The position numbers were made by a program, and so were the translations under genes. A stretch of DNA of 52,635 nucleotides from Russula earlei. Lineage: Eukaryota > Basidiomycota > Agaricomycetes > Russulales > Russulaceae. The stretch covers positions 1 to 52,635 of the forward strand of contig JAGFNK010000368.1 in the NCBI GenBank assembly GCA_025769875.1. Direction: 5' to 3'. Positions 34,456 through 44,481 of this stretch are shown here, in pieces; positions within the stretch are counted from its first letter, which is position 1, and the number at the start of each line of letters is the position of its first letter. The notes beneath the pieces were generated by a model. It was not told the origin of the DNA. It saw only the letters and a program-made list of their open reading frames with translations, and did no database searches.

Positions 34456-35337
34456 TGTTACACCATTTTCCTTTTATGTTTACTTCTTACCTTTTGCTAT
34501 GGACTGCTTGCTTTTGTATGTCCCTTTACTTACTGGTCTCATGATCTCTTATGTCTTGTGATCCCTTCTGTGTTATCATGTGATCCATACACGTCCAGGT
34601 AACACTGGATTGCTGTTGCTTTCCCTTTGTTTGGTTCTCTTTCCATTTATATTCACTTCTTAGTTTCAACTGTGCAATGCTGTGCACTTACTGTGCAGCA
34701 CAGTTACTGGGTTCTGACTCATTTGTGGCCTCATTTCTATGACTCCTACTTATTATGACTCCTACTATACTAGTAGCACAGTCAAAGCGCAGCTATTGCT
34801 GCACTTCTCCTGTATATCTAAGCTCAGTACTTTGTGACCAAAGCCCTAAGCTTGGTCTCTTGTAGAATCCAACCTACTCTTGTCCAACATATTCACCTGC
34901 AACCCACTTCACTCCTAATCCTCAAAGCACATCCACATCTCCATCTCACCAACTCTTCACACACACCAACTACCATCTACTCTACCAATCCCTTTCTTCC
35001 CTAAGAGTCTCTCTTCACTCCACTGAGAAGAGCTCTCCTCCTTTAAGACCTACCTTCCTCTACTCTCTTCGCGTTGTTCAAGGTCTCTGACAGACTTGAA
35101 CGCATATAGCTAGTGGAACCAGCCCTAGTCTATCCTATTACAAACTTACCCTAGCTTCTCAATGGACCAAGTCATACTAGGAAGGGTCTATTGGCCATAA
35201 CCTGTTTAGCATAAAACACTTTGACCGTTGCAGGGATCCTTACTCTCTATACATGGGAACCAGCCTGTTTCTTGAACACATCTCTACTATCGACTTGTCT
35301 TCACACTTGAGAACTGACATGGCTCATTACCGTGACA
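34456..35337 (+). repeat. 5' LTR of element 1 (family A)
   Basis: 882 bases, starting TGTTACACCATTTTCC and ending CCGTGACA. The ends were set by comparing the three A copies: the 3' LTR and the solo LTR share the same start, and the solo LTR shares the same end. It has a degraded TATA box (gtatatctaagctcag, near 34811) where the other copies read gtatatataagctcag. It is preceded by ctaac, a candidate target duplication whose partner is out of sight. Confidence 0.9.
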
Positions 35338-35906
35338 TTAGACCAAGCTTAACGTCTCACCACGGCTTCTACCTTGAATACTCTTGCTATCCCTGAACCC
35401 TCTATTGAACCAGCTTCCTCATCCAACCCTCTTCAACACTGAACCGTCACTTGACGCAACCAAGACAACCTACCAGAATGAATCACTGGTAAAGCCTTTT
35501 GGCACCCCATTGCACCTGAAGTAGGATACTACCTCCACATTGAAAACCTTTATCACCCTATCAAATTTATCAACGGACTGTTGGTATAAACTTGATAGAT
35601 GAGAAGTCAGACTTAACCTTGAATATGTTGGATATACAATCTGTCATATAGATTAATCCACTTCACTGTACCCAAGGCTAGGTAGCTCAGTGGTTAGAGC
35701 ACCTGGTATATATCTGGGAGGTCCTGGGCTCAATCCCCAGTCTGGCTATTTTCTTCAATTGCACCAGGATATGGGGAATCATGTGAGCACATGTCAACCC
35801 CCTCCTCTGAGGTCCCCAGGTTGGGTCACATAGTGTTGAACCCACAAGTAGGACCCAAGAGGGTGGCAATGACTAAGCACCTCCTCTGAGGTCCCTCTAT
35901 CTGTGG
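35338..35906 (+). other. Leader of element 1 between LTR and gag
   Basis: No coding frame. The first bases after the LTR (ttagaccaagc) should hold the primer binding site but I cannot match them to a tRNA end. The 3' part contains the tRNA-like unit and a repeated cctcctctgaggtcc motif (35801 and 35880). Confidence 0.45.
35676..35748 (+). other. tRNA-like cloverleaf (SINE head or tRNA pseudogene) inserted in element 1
   Basis: These 73 bases fold into a canonical cloverleaf: acceptor GGCTAGG with TCTGGCT (three G-U pairs), D arm GCTC/GAGC, anticodon arm CCTGG/CTGGG with loop TATATAT, a five-base variable loop and T arm CTGGG/CCCAG. Box A reads TAGCTCAGTGG and box B GGTCCTGGGCTCAATCC, slightly off GGTTCGANTCC. 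A TTTT tract follows directly. Position 33 is A, not the invariant U, and the T loop is CTCAATC, so a working tRNA is unlikely. The downstream repeat motif up to about 35905 may be the SINE body. Confidence 0.6.
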
Positions 35907-38290
35907 TTGCATTTCACAACAGAATACGCCACTCACAAAGGCCTTGTTCTTGATAACAAAGAACATGGTTTAGGAACCTGGGACCAATCAGATCCCCAGT
36001 ACCAACTCTTTCACTATCAACCTTCACCCTCTCTTGGAAGACATCATTTATCTTCTGTGGAAGAATCTGAACAACCTTCCTCTCGACCTCGAACCAGACA
36101 ACCTTCACCTAGGTTATCTCCTATACAACTAGCTGTAGAAGCTGCCCCAGCACTAGAACCACTTCCTATACCACAAAGGATCTTTGGTATCGCTCGCATA
36201 CCCACTCCTAGACCTCCTACTCCCCCTACTCCACCACCTCCAGTGATGGCTGCCATAGTCCCAATCCCTTCTAATGGAGTGGTCAGGGGAAACCCACCAT
36301 CTATCTTTGATGGAGACTGCTCCCAATCCTCCAAATTCATGAGAGAATTTGCCATCTTTCACAATATGAATGATGAAAACTCTCTCTTCAACTGTTACAA
36401 ACCAAGGCCAGGTCCTGGCTGTAGATTGTCCTATTTCACTCAAGAGAGACCTCTCTCACTTTGCATTACCGACTCCCTTCCATTTTTCTGGGCTATCCCT
36501 CCTGCGGTACAAGATATCACTATTGCAAAGGCACTATAACACGACCAGGCACCCGTTTCCTAATCGGGTAATCATCGCGTGGAAGCCACATGGCCACCCA
36601 GCCACCAAGGACCCGAAACAGCGGCACAAACTCTTAGAAGCTGTTGCATAAATCATCTGACGTCATCAAGGCTCCAATGACATCATGGCTGACTGAGCGA
36701 CTCCACAGTGACCTCATAGGCTCACTAAGCGCTCCACAGTGACATCATAATGATGTCATCGCTCCACAATGATCAGTAATGTGCTCAGTAAGCCTGAAAC
36801 TTGACACAAGCGAGTTTATGCCTCTGTAGTCCTATTGGATGGTACCAAAGAGTCTAGAATAGTCCCAGTTCTTTGTAATCGATCCTGTACACTGTATATA
36901 AGCCCCAATGAAGCATGGCAGTCATCAGACTGTCCATTTGTGATACTCTCATCTTCCTGGGTACTCCCCTGCGACCGCTCAGTCTAAAGATTCCCCTCAC
37001 CTCCAAGGTACTCTTTAATGACCGCCTTGTTTAAAGCCCCTTGCTACACTGGCCTCCAGCCTTCGCCTTTGTCTCTCGCAACACTTACCAGTCCCCATCT
37101 GGTACCTCCTCGTCATTTGGCTCGTCCTCTTGTTTAACGCCGCCTTCGCCGCGTACCATCTGTTCTGACCCTTGCCCACCTGCTCCTGAGTCCTTAGTGA
37201 TCAGCAGTACGTGTCTTGACATCAACAATCCCTATAGACGAGTTAACGCTTGTCTATCCTTTATAAGGGGCCCTAATGTGGATCATTGGGTTGACACTCA
37301 ACTGGAAACAGTCAATAATAGTGTCAATACTCTTGGAGTACTCAGGACCGACAAAGCTTTATGGGACGACTTTAGAACTGCGTTTACGGCCTTCACTGAC
37401 ACCAATATAAGGCAAAACGCATTCAACAAGTTAGCTGTCCTAAGACAACAAGGACCTGACCTTGATAACTACATTGCTGCCTTTACCAACCTTGCTAATG
37501 ACACAGGATATGACCTAAACGCAAATGGAACTCTAGACTATTTTGCTAGAGGTCTTAGTAGGCCACTCCTCAATAACATCCTATCAAGGGAAACCCTACC
37601 TACTACTTTTGCAGAATGGACTGAAGCGGCCAGAAAGGAACACAACAAATATGCCGTTAGGCAAAGCTATATGGGAGATATACGCAATATTGCACGTAAT
37701 CCCCAATGATTCCTTAATTTCTGCCTTACCAACACTACATTCCGCCCTCCTCACGAACCACCTCCTAGGGCCAATCCTACCTTTGTACCAAGGAGCCCTA
37801 CAGGTCAATTTATTCCTAGGAGCAACAATCAAGTTGTTCCAATGGATGTTGATCGTGCTAGAGTGGCCACTACTGAGCAAGAGAAGAAACACCACCAAGT
37901 CAAAGGTTGTTGCTTCTTTTGCTCTAAACAAGGACATGTTGCACGCAATTGTCCTAACAAGTCAACCACCTTCAAATCAGTTCCTATGAAAACACATCTG
38001 GTTGAAGTTATAGAACCAGATGAATACCAGGAACTGTACTACCCTGAAGAACAGGTCAATACTCATGTTTGTTTAGCTCAAACTGATGAACAACCAACTG
38101 AATATTATCAGGAAAATCCTCCTGATGATCAAATAGTCCAGCAACCTACTCAACAGGAGGCACAAACTTATAATGAAGGACCCTCTCTTGAGGAAGTTGT
38201 GGCTATAATGTCTGGATATTCTGAAGCACAACGTTGCTCATGGGCTACCGCCATGGTCAATAATGGTGTGGATTTTCCCCCAGCTTGAAT
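35907..38290 (+). pseudogene. gag of element 1, interrupted by a solo LTR and a stop
   Basis: The frame emerges from the end of the tRNA-like unit, so the true start is unclear. It runs through a Pro-rich N-terminus (PTPRPPTPPTPPPP) to HNMNDENSLFN, where the family-B LTR interrupts it. After the LTR it resumes as NPYRRVNACLSFIRGPNVDH, the capsid core (ALWDDFRTAFTAFTD, FNKLAVLRQQGPDLDNYIA). A TGA at 37707 is in frame. The nucleocapsid zinc knuckle is CFFCSKQGHVARNC (C-x2-C-x4-H-x4-C) at about 37910-37955. Removing LTR plus one target copy (834 bases) restores one continuous frame. Confidence 0.85.
36393..37221 (+). repeat. Solo LTR, family B, inside gag of element 1
   Basis: 829 bases, TGTTACAAACC ... 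GTCTTGACA, flanked by the 5-base duplication TCAAC (36388-36392 and 37222-37226). It matches the LTR of element 2 (43587-44412, opposite strand) along its length. It has a TATA box (ctgtatataagcccc near 36892). No internal sequence is present, so it arose by LTR-LTR recombination. Confidence 0.92.
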
Positions 38291-38720
38291 TACCCAGCCT
38301 TAATTCAAGCTGTCTTCCCTAGTGATGTATTTGTAGCAGGACTCAATTCAATCAAAGTTCCTGTTCAAATACACACTAGTGGACGAAGGGCCGATCTCAC
38401 TGCTCTACTTGATAGGGGAGCAACTGACAATTTCATCCACAAGAATATCATCACTTGCTATAAACTCCCAGTTACCACTCTATAAAAGCCAAAGGTCATG
38501 CACAATGTAGATGGTACTCACAACAAAGCCAGAACTGTCACAGAAGCAGTCAACCTTTATATTCAATTTAAAGGACAAGAATATTGAATGCGCTTCTATA
38601 TCGCTTCTATATCCACCGATGACATGCTTCTTGGCTTCCCATTCCTCCATGCTACCAACCGTACTATTGATTGGACCAAAGGAACCCTTGAGGATACTGT
38701 TGTAGCCTCTACTTGGGACG
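38285..38720 (+). pseudogene. Protease region of element 1 (altered active site)
   Basis: The frame changes relative to gag at 38285, as expected for a gag-pol frameshift or a decay indel. The retropepsin motif reads TALLDRGATDNFIH where a D-S/T-G-A triad is expected; the Ser/Thr is Arg. Further on, DDMLLGFPFLHATNRTIDW is the usual C-terminal part (LG-FL-x-W). Stops at 38483 (TAA) and 38585 (TGA) interrupt it. Confidence 0.75.
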
Positions 38721-39606
38721 TGGACAAATGGATCAAGCAACTCCCTATACCCCCACACTTTGATCCTACTCCAATCAGAATAGCAAAGATCAGCACTTCT
38801 ACCCAATTAGCTGCACAAGTGGCTGATCAAGACAAGAAGGACTGGAAGGACTTAGTTCCTCCTGACTATCATCACTTTGAAAGGCTCTTTTCCGAAGAAG
38901 CCTCTCATCGCTTTCCTACTTCCAAAACTTGGGATCATGCCATAGACCTAATCCCTGATGCTCCATCGACACTCAATTGCAAGATTTACCCTCTTGCACC
39001 AGTGGAACAACAGGCCCAAGATGAATTCCTAAAGGAACATTTGGAAAAAGGATATATACATCCTTCAAAGTCACCATATGCCTCTCCTTGCTTCTTTGTA
39101 GGCAAGAAAGATGGCAAATGATGCTACATCCAAGACTACAGATGTCTTAATGTGATTACTGTTGAAAACAAAACCCCTCTTCCTCTTATTCCCGAAATCA
39201 TCACTTGCTTAGGAAGTAAACAATACTTCATTAAGTTCGACGTACGATGGGGTTATAACAACATACACATTAAAGATGGTGATCAATGGAAGGCAGCATT
39301 TAAAACAAATAAGGGCTTATTTGAACCTATGGTGATGACCTTTGGTCTCACTAATGCCCCTGCCACCTTCCAATCTATGGTCAATGATATCTTTAGAGAG
39401 GAACTCAATCATCATGATATGGAGTTCCACATCTACATGGACGATGGCATCATGCCACACAAGCATCTAAAGGATGGGAGTATCACAAAGACCTTGTTAC
39501 TCACATCTTTAAGAAACTTCAAGATAGTGACCTCTTCCTTAAACCTGAGAAATGTCAATTCCACAAAGAGGAAATTGACTATCTTGGCATCATTATCAGC
39601 AAAGAA
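38720..39606 (+). pseudogene. Reverse transcriptase of element 1
   Basis: Blocks in order: KTWDHAIDLIPDAPSTLNCK, SPYASPCFFVGKKDGK, a TGA at 39119 where two Arg codons are expected, YIQDYRCLN, YFIKFDVRWGYNNIHI, FGLTNAPATFQSMVN and the catalytic YMDD (IYMDDGI, about 39434). A one-base shift near 39470 moves the frame before FLKPEKCQFH-type sequence. All RT motifs are otherwise kept, with both catalytic Asp of YMDD. Confidence 0.88.
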
Positions 39607-40077
39607 ATGATCAAGATGGACCCAATCAAAGTTAAGGGAATTTGTGATTGGAAAGCCCCTACCAATCTACATGAACTACGCTCTTTCCTTGGATTTGGGA
39701 ACTACTATTGTAACTTTATTCCAAAATATTCAGATATTGTTCAACCTCTAGTCTGGCTCACAAAGAAGAACAAACCTTGGGTCTGGGATAATTACACAGA
39801 ATCATTGTTCAATATTCTCAAGAATATCTTCACCCATTACCCTGTTCTTTGTAACCCAGACTTCAACAAACCTTTCATTGTTGATGCCAATGCCTCTTTG
39901 TTTGCTCTGGGAGCCACTATATCTCAGCAATTTGAAGATGGTATCCATCCTCTGGTATATTATTCTAGATCACTACTACCAGCAGAAAGAAACTACAATA
40001 TCCATAACAGAGAACTACTCACTATAGTATCTGTCCTTAAAGAATATCGACACTGGCTACTTGGGGCACTGACATGA
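39607..40077 (+). pseudogene. RNase H / connection region of element 1
   Basis: Frame reads MDPIKVKGICDWKAPTNLHE, SFLGFGNYYCNFIPKYSDI, then the RNase H core FIVDANASLFALGATISQQF (catalytic Asp), PLVYYSRSLLPAERNY and NRELLTIVSVLKEYRHWL (catalytic Glu). Bases are lost at about 40065-40085 so that the last RNase H motif (IHMDHANLAYF) and integrase continue in another frame. Confidence 0.88.
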
Positions 40078-40090
40078 AGTAACTATTCAT

Positions 40091-41542
40091 ATGGACCATG
40101 CCAATCTGGCCTACTTCCGTAAACCCCAGGACCTTTCACCATGTCAAGCAAGGTGGATGGCCCTTCGCCAGGAATACAACTTCAAGTTGATGACTATCCC
40201 TGGAAAGTCCAACACTGTTGCCGATATTCTATCACAACGACCTGATCACAAAGGAGAAAACATCCATAACAAAGCTATCACACTCCTACCTGATCATGTC
40301 TTCAATGAGCACTTGCAAATGGCAAATGTCCCTGAAACTTGTGCTCCTACTCTTAACCATACCTTTGGCGATAACCAGGAAGCTTTTGCACGCAAAGCTT
40401 ACTCACACAAGTCACTCCCCTTACAGACTTACCTGCCTGATTACCCTGTTTTACAACAGGAAGTCTTGAAGGAAGTCCACAATTCCCCAGTGGGAGGACA
40501 CCCTGGCATCGCTAACACTTGGGATCTTATAAGAAGGAAATACGAAGGGCCTAGACTCTGTCTCTTCATAGAAGAATACATTAAGGGATGTGCTAAGTGT
40601 CAAGAATCTAAAGCCATCACCACCCTGAAACATGCGCCACTCCAACCATTTGATACAAATGTGTCAGCTGGCCCCTTCCAATATGTTTCAATGGACCTTA
40701 TCATGGATCTTCCAAAATCTGGATCATATGATTCCATTCTCACTATTGTCGATCAAGGCTGTTCAAAGGCCGCAAATTTTATCCCCTGCAATAAAACCAT
40801 AGATGGTCTGGGCATCACCATCAAGTACCTGGCTAATCTATTTCCATGGTTTGGAATTCCCAAGAGAATCATCTCTGACAGGGACCCCTGTTTCAAAGGG
40901 AACTTCACCAGGGCCATCTGTAAAGCCACAGGGATCAAACAAAATTTGCGCACCGCCTTTCACCCATGCATGGATGGACAAACCAAGTGGATGAACCTCT
41001 GGATAGAGACTTATCTAAGGGAATTCATAAATGGATGGCAAAACGATTGGCACACACTACTTCCTATTGCTGAGTTTGCTCACAATACTTGGCGACATGA
41101 AGGCACCAGGCACACACCACATGAACTTCTCCTTGGTTTCAATCCAACTGCCAAATGGACTACTGTGGACATATCTGTTCCTGAGGCTGAAACATGTCTC
41201 AAAATCTTGGAACAGGTACGATCCAGGGCACAGGAACAACTTCTGAAATGTATCAAACCATCAGAAGAACCAAGGGAGCTCAAAGAAGGACGACTCGTGT
41301 GGCTGGATGGACGTAATCTGGTGGTTAAAGCCCCATCAAAGAAGCTTGCCCCCCGGCGTTATGGACCATTTGAGGTGATACAACAAATCACACCAGTGGC
41401 GTATTGCATCAAATTTCCCCCATCAATGAAAATCCACAATGTGTTTCATGTGGATCTTCTCATGCCATTCACTGAAACAGGGGAATACAGCAAAGCTTTT
41501 ACCCGACCACCACCTGACATTGTACAAGGAGAAGAGGAATAG
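40091..41542 (+). pseudogene. Integrase of element 1 (longest open frame, 483 residues)
   Basis: The frame starts in the RNase H end (MDHANLAYFRKPQDLS). The HHCC zinc-binding domain is VHNSPVGGHPG ... CAKCQESK. The DDE core has VSMDLIMDLP, IISDRDPCFKGNF and MNLWIETYLREF, so all three acidic residues are kept, though the usual HPQTDGQTERxN reads HPCMDGQTKWMN. The C-terminal GPF-Y module (RRYGPFEVIQQI, VFHVDLLMPF) follows. A TAG at 41540 separates it from the chromodomain. It would insert cDNA into the genome. Confidence 0.92.
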
Positions 41543-41710
41543 GAAATTGCCGCCATCATTGGTGACAGAAAGTACCGAGGAAGGACACAATACCTTGCTC
41601 ATTGGGAAGGATACCTGGTTTTGGAGCACTCATGGGTCAATTCTGCTGACCTTCATGCTCTGGCTCTACTCAAAGAATACTTGAACTCTAAGACAATTTC
41701 CCCTGTGGGT
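41543..41710 (+). pseudogene. Chromodomain of element 1, cut off by a stop
   Basis: After the TAG the same frame reads EIAAIIGDRKYRGRTQYLAH and WEGYLVLEHSWVNSADLHAL, a chromodomain as found at the C-terminus of chromovirus integrases. Such domains steer insertion to chromatin marks. The stop would remove it from the integrase. Confidence 0.8.
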
Positions 41711-41776
41711 GGACGAGCTCATGTATAAAAACCCTCCTCCAGAACTTGAGATGGCAGAGCACCTCCTACAACTTGC

Positions 41777-42982
41777 TTGCCATCTCATCCACTCTACCTA
41801 CCAAATTCCTTCCTCACCTTCTTCACCTTCAAACTCTACCTCTTCTCATTACTGCCAATGTCTCAATCCCCAGTTTATATTCCATCCTCACCCATCCCAA
41901 CCTACTCATCCCCTGCCTACTGTCCCTCATCCCCAGTCCCCACTTGTGCCTCCCCCGTTCTCGCCTACCCTTCCCCCACTCTATCCTATGCCGATGTTGA
42001 TGCCATCACCTCCCCCACTCCCCAATTGGCAAGAAGGTCTTTACCCTTCAAAAACCCACCTGCCTAAGAGTGTGATGAGGACAACGACAACACCACTGCC
42101 AGAGTCTGCCTCTCCCCTCTTTCACCTTCGATCTCCCTCTCCTCTACCCTCATTGGATCTGAGTGCAATGCCCTGGGACTTAACCTTTTCCCAGAATGCA
42201 CTCCATCCCCATTCTCCCTTGCCAAACAATTTGAGGCTGCCAAATTCTTTGACGCGCCTCGCCTCCCGCAACCTAGCCCAGACTGGATTCCCTCCTCAGA
42301 CTATCCCCTCATCGACTTCGCAGTCCCCAAATACCCTGGAGGGGTCATGTATAGGGCCAACTGGTTTCTCATTGAGCTGGAAGCTCGACCAGAACCCCTC
42401 ATCCACGCTACCCTTGGCAAGGGAGCTCCCATCTTCTCCTGAGTATTCACACCAATCCCCACTGCCTGGCCCATCTCAGTCCCCAATGAGGAGCAATGGG
42501 ACATGCTCCTCTCTGACCAGCCTTACACCACTTTCATCTCCAGGGCTGTCGACAGTGAGAATGACCCCTCCCTTTCTGCAGGAGTCAAGTTGTACAGGTA
42601 CAGGACAGCGGAGATCCTCAAGAGGAGACAAACCATAAGCCTCCTCTTCGCCCAAATACTTGAACATCAAGGCCACCTCAAAGAGGTTAAACAAACCCTT
42701 GCCACCGCCAATACTCTCAATTGGGTTACCCTCAACCTCCGGTGGCAAGACAGATCAGACGAAGAAGAAGATGGTAGTTGCCTACAGGAACTTATGCGAC
42801 TTGATTTGTCTTCCTCCGCCGACTCCTTCCGACTCCCTGGCTCATCCTTCTCATCTGACACTCCCAGACTCCCACCTATCTCCTCCAGTCACTCCAGAAA
42901 ATCCTGCTATCATTGCGGTGAACTGGGGCACATACGACCAAACTGTCCCAACAGAGGAGATCATCAGACAAAAAGGATATGA
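41777..42982 (+). pseudogene. Extra ORF downstream of integrase with C-terminal zinc knuckle
   Basis: One frame, with stops at about 42065 (TAA) and 42450 (TGA), runs from ATG 41777 (or 41858) to 42982. The N-terminal third is Pro/Ser-rich. The middle reads DWIPSSDYPLIDFAVPKYPG, NWFLIELEARPEPLIHATLG and, after the TGA, PISVPNEEQWDMLLSD and YRYRTAEILKRRQTISLLF, which looks like a folded domain. The end carries CYHCGELGHIRPNC, a C-x2-C-x4-H-x4-C knuckle. Most Ty3/Gypsy elements have nothing but the LTR after integrase; here about 1.2 kb of coding sequence fills the place where env would be. It is not an envelope: no signal peptide or membrane segment is seen. The knuckle suggests RNA or DNA binding, perhaps a second gag-like protein. 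Confidence 0.7.
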
Positions 42983-43055
42983 CCTTTGAAGTCGGACCAA
43001 CCCTGGAGAAAAGTAGGTTGGCCTTATCATCGTCATTCTCACTTCCAGGGGCCTT

Positions 43056-43068
43056 GATGGGGGGGTGA
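43056..43068 (+). other. Polypurine tract of element 1
   Basis: A G-rich purine run (gatggggggg then tga) lies directly before the 3' LTR. It would prime plus-strand synthesis and confirms the plus orientation of the element. Confidence 0.75.
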
Positions 43069-43586
43069 TGTTACACCATTTTCCTTTTACGTTTACTTCT
43101 TACCTTTTGCTATGGACTGCTTGCTTTCGTACGTCCCTTTACTTACTGGTCTCGTGATCTCTTACGTCTTGTGATCCCTTCTGTGTTATCATGTGATCCA
43201 TACACATCCAGGTAACACTGGATTGCTGTTACTTTCCCTTTGTTTGGTTCTCTTTCCATTTATATTCACTTCTTAGTTTCAACTGTGCAATGCTGTGCAC
43301 TTACTGTGCAGCACAGTTACTGGGTTCTGACTCATTTGTGGCCTCATTTCTATGACTCCTATGTATTATGACTCCTACTATACTAGTAGCACAGTCAAAG
43401 CGCAGCTATTGCTGCGCTTCTCCTGTATATATAAGCTCAGTACTTTGTGACCAAAGCCCTAAGCTTGGTCTCTTGTAGAATCCAACCTACTCTTGTCCAA
43501 CATATTCACCTGCAACCCACTTCACTCCTAATCCTCAAAGCACATCCACATCTCCATCTCACCAACTCTTCACACACACCAACTAC
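43069..43586 (+). repeat. 3' LTR of element 1, truncated by element 2
   Basis: 518 bases match 34456-34973 of the 5' LTR nearly base for base, then stop at caactac, where the end of element 2 begins. In the 5' LTR the same place continues catctactctacc. Most differences between the copies are CG against TG or CA. Confidence 0.92.
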
Positions 43587-44412
43587 TGTCAAGACACGTA
43601 CTGCTGATCCTTTGAGGACTCAGGAGCAGGTGGGCAAGGGTCAGAACAGATGGTATGCGGCATTGGCAGTGTTGAGCAAGAGGACAAGCCAAATGACAAT
43701 ATACCAGATGGGGACTGGTATGTGTTGCAGGAGGCAGAGGTGAAGTGTGGAGGCCAGTGCAGCAAGGGGCTTTAGACAAGGTGGTCGTTGAAGAGTACCT
43801 TGGAGACAAGAGGAGTTTTTAAACTGAGCGGTCGCAGGGGAGTACCCAGGAAGATGAGAGTATCACAAATGGACAGTCTGATGACTGCCATGCTTCATTG
43901 GGGCTTATATACAGTGTACAGGGTCGATTACAAAGAACTGGGACTATTCTAGACTCTTTGGTACCATCCAATAGGACTACAGAGGCATAAACTTGCTTGT
44001 GTCAAGTTTCAGGCTTACTGAGCGCATTACTGATCATTGTGGAGCGATGACATCATTATGATGTCACTGTGGAGTGCTTAGTGAGCCTATGAGGTCACTG
44101 TGAAGTCGCTCAGTCAGCCATGATGTCATTGGAGCTTTGATGACATCAGATGAGTTATGCAACAGTTTCTAAGAGTTTGTGCCACTGTTTCGGGTTCTTG
44201 GTGGCTGGGTGACCATGTGGCTGCCACGCAATGGTTACCCGATTAGGAAACGGGTGCCTGGTCGTGTTATAGTGCCTTTGCAATAGCGATATCTTGCACC
44301 ACAGGAGGGATAGCCCAGAAAATGGAAGGGAGTTGGTGATGCAAAGTGAGACAGGTCTCTCTTGAGTGAAATAGGACCATCTACGGCCAGAACCTGGCCT
44401 TGGTTCATAACA
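43587..44412 (-). repeat. 3' LTR of element 2 (family B)
   Basis: On the minus strand it runs TGTTATGAACC (44412) to GTCTTGACA (43587), 826 bases, homologous to the solo LTR at 36393-37221. It is preceded by a polypurine tract, so it is the 3' LTR and not a solo copy. Its outer end abuts the broken family-A LTR. Confidence 0.9.
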
Positions 44413-44428
44413 TTCATCCCCTCTTTAT
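44413..44428 (-). other. Polypurine tract of element 2
   Basis: On the minus strand the bases before the LTR read ataaagaggggatgaa, all purine but the two T residues. It marks the 3' end of the internal region. Confidence 0.7.
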
Positions 44429-44481
44429 AGACTTGTTGCTCCTGCAACGGTAGGGACTTGTTTCTTTGGAAGGTGGAGTAG

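Larger units (their letters stand above)
34456..43586 (+). mobile_element. Element 1: Ty3/Gypsy chromovirus-type retrotransposon, family A
   Basis: A full internal region lies between a complete 5' LTR (34456-35337) and a partial 3' LTR (43069-43586): gag with zinc knuckle, protease, RT, RNase H, integrase, chromodomain and an extra ORF. This order (integrase last) is that of Ty3/Gypsy. The 3' LTR stops at 43586 because element 2 inserted there; the missing LTR end should lie beyond element 2, outside the window. It is not coding-competent: gag carries a solo LTR, pol has stops and two frame shifts, and the protease motif is changed. The protein parts that remain are otherwise well kept. Confidence 0.9.

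Noticed and set aside
35676..35748. Functional tRNA gene (possible Ile, anticodon UAU)
   Set aside because: It folds well, but position 33 is A instead of U, the T loop lacks TTC, and it lies inside a transposon leader.
35687..35869. 60-residue minus-strand frame ending GIEPRTSQIYTRCSNH
   Set aside because: Reverse translation of the tRNA-like unit, a well-known false protein pattern.
41777..42982. Envelope gene of element 1
   Set aside because: No signal peptide, transmembrane segment or cleavage site; it ends in a CCHC knuckle instead.
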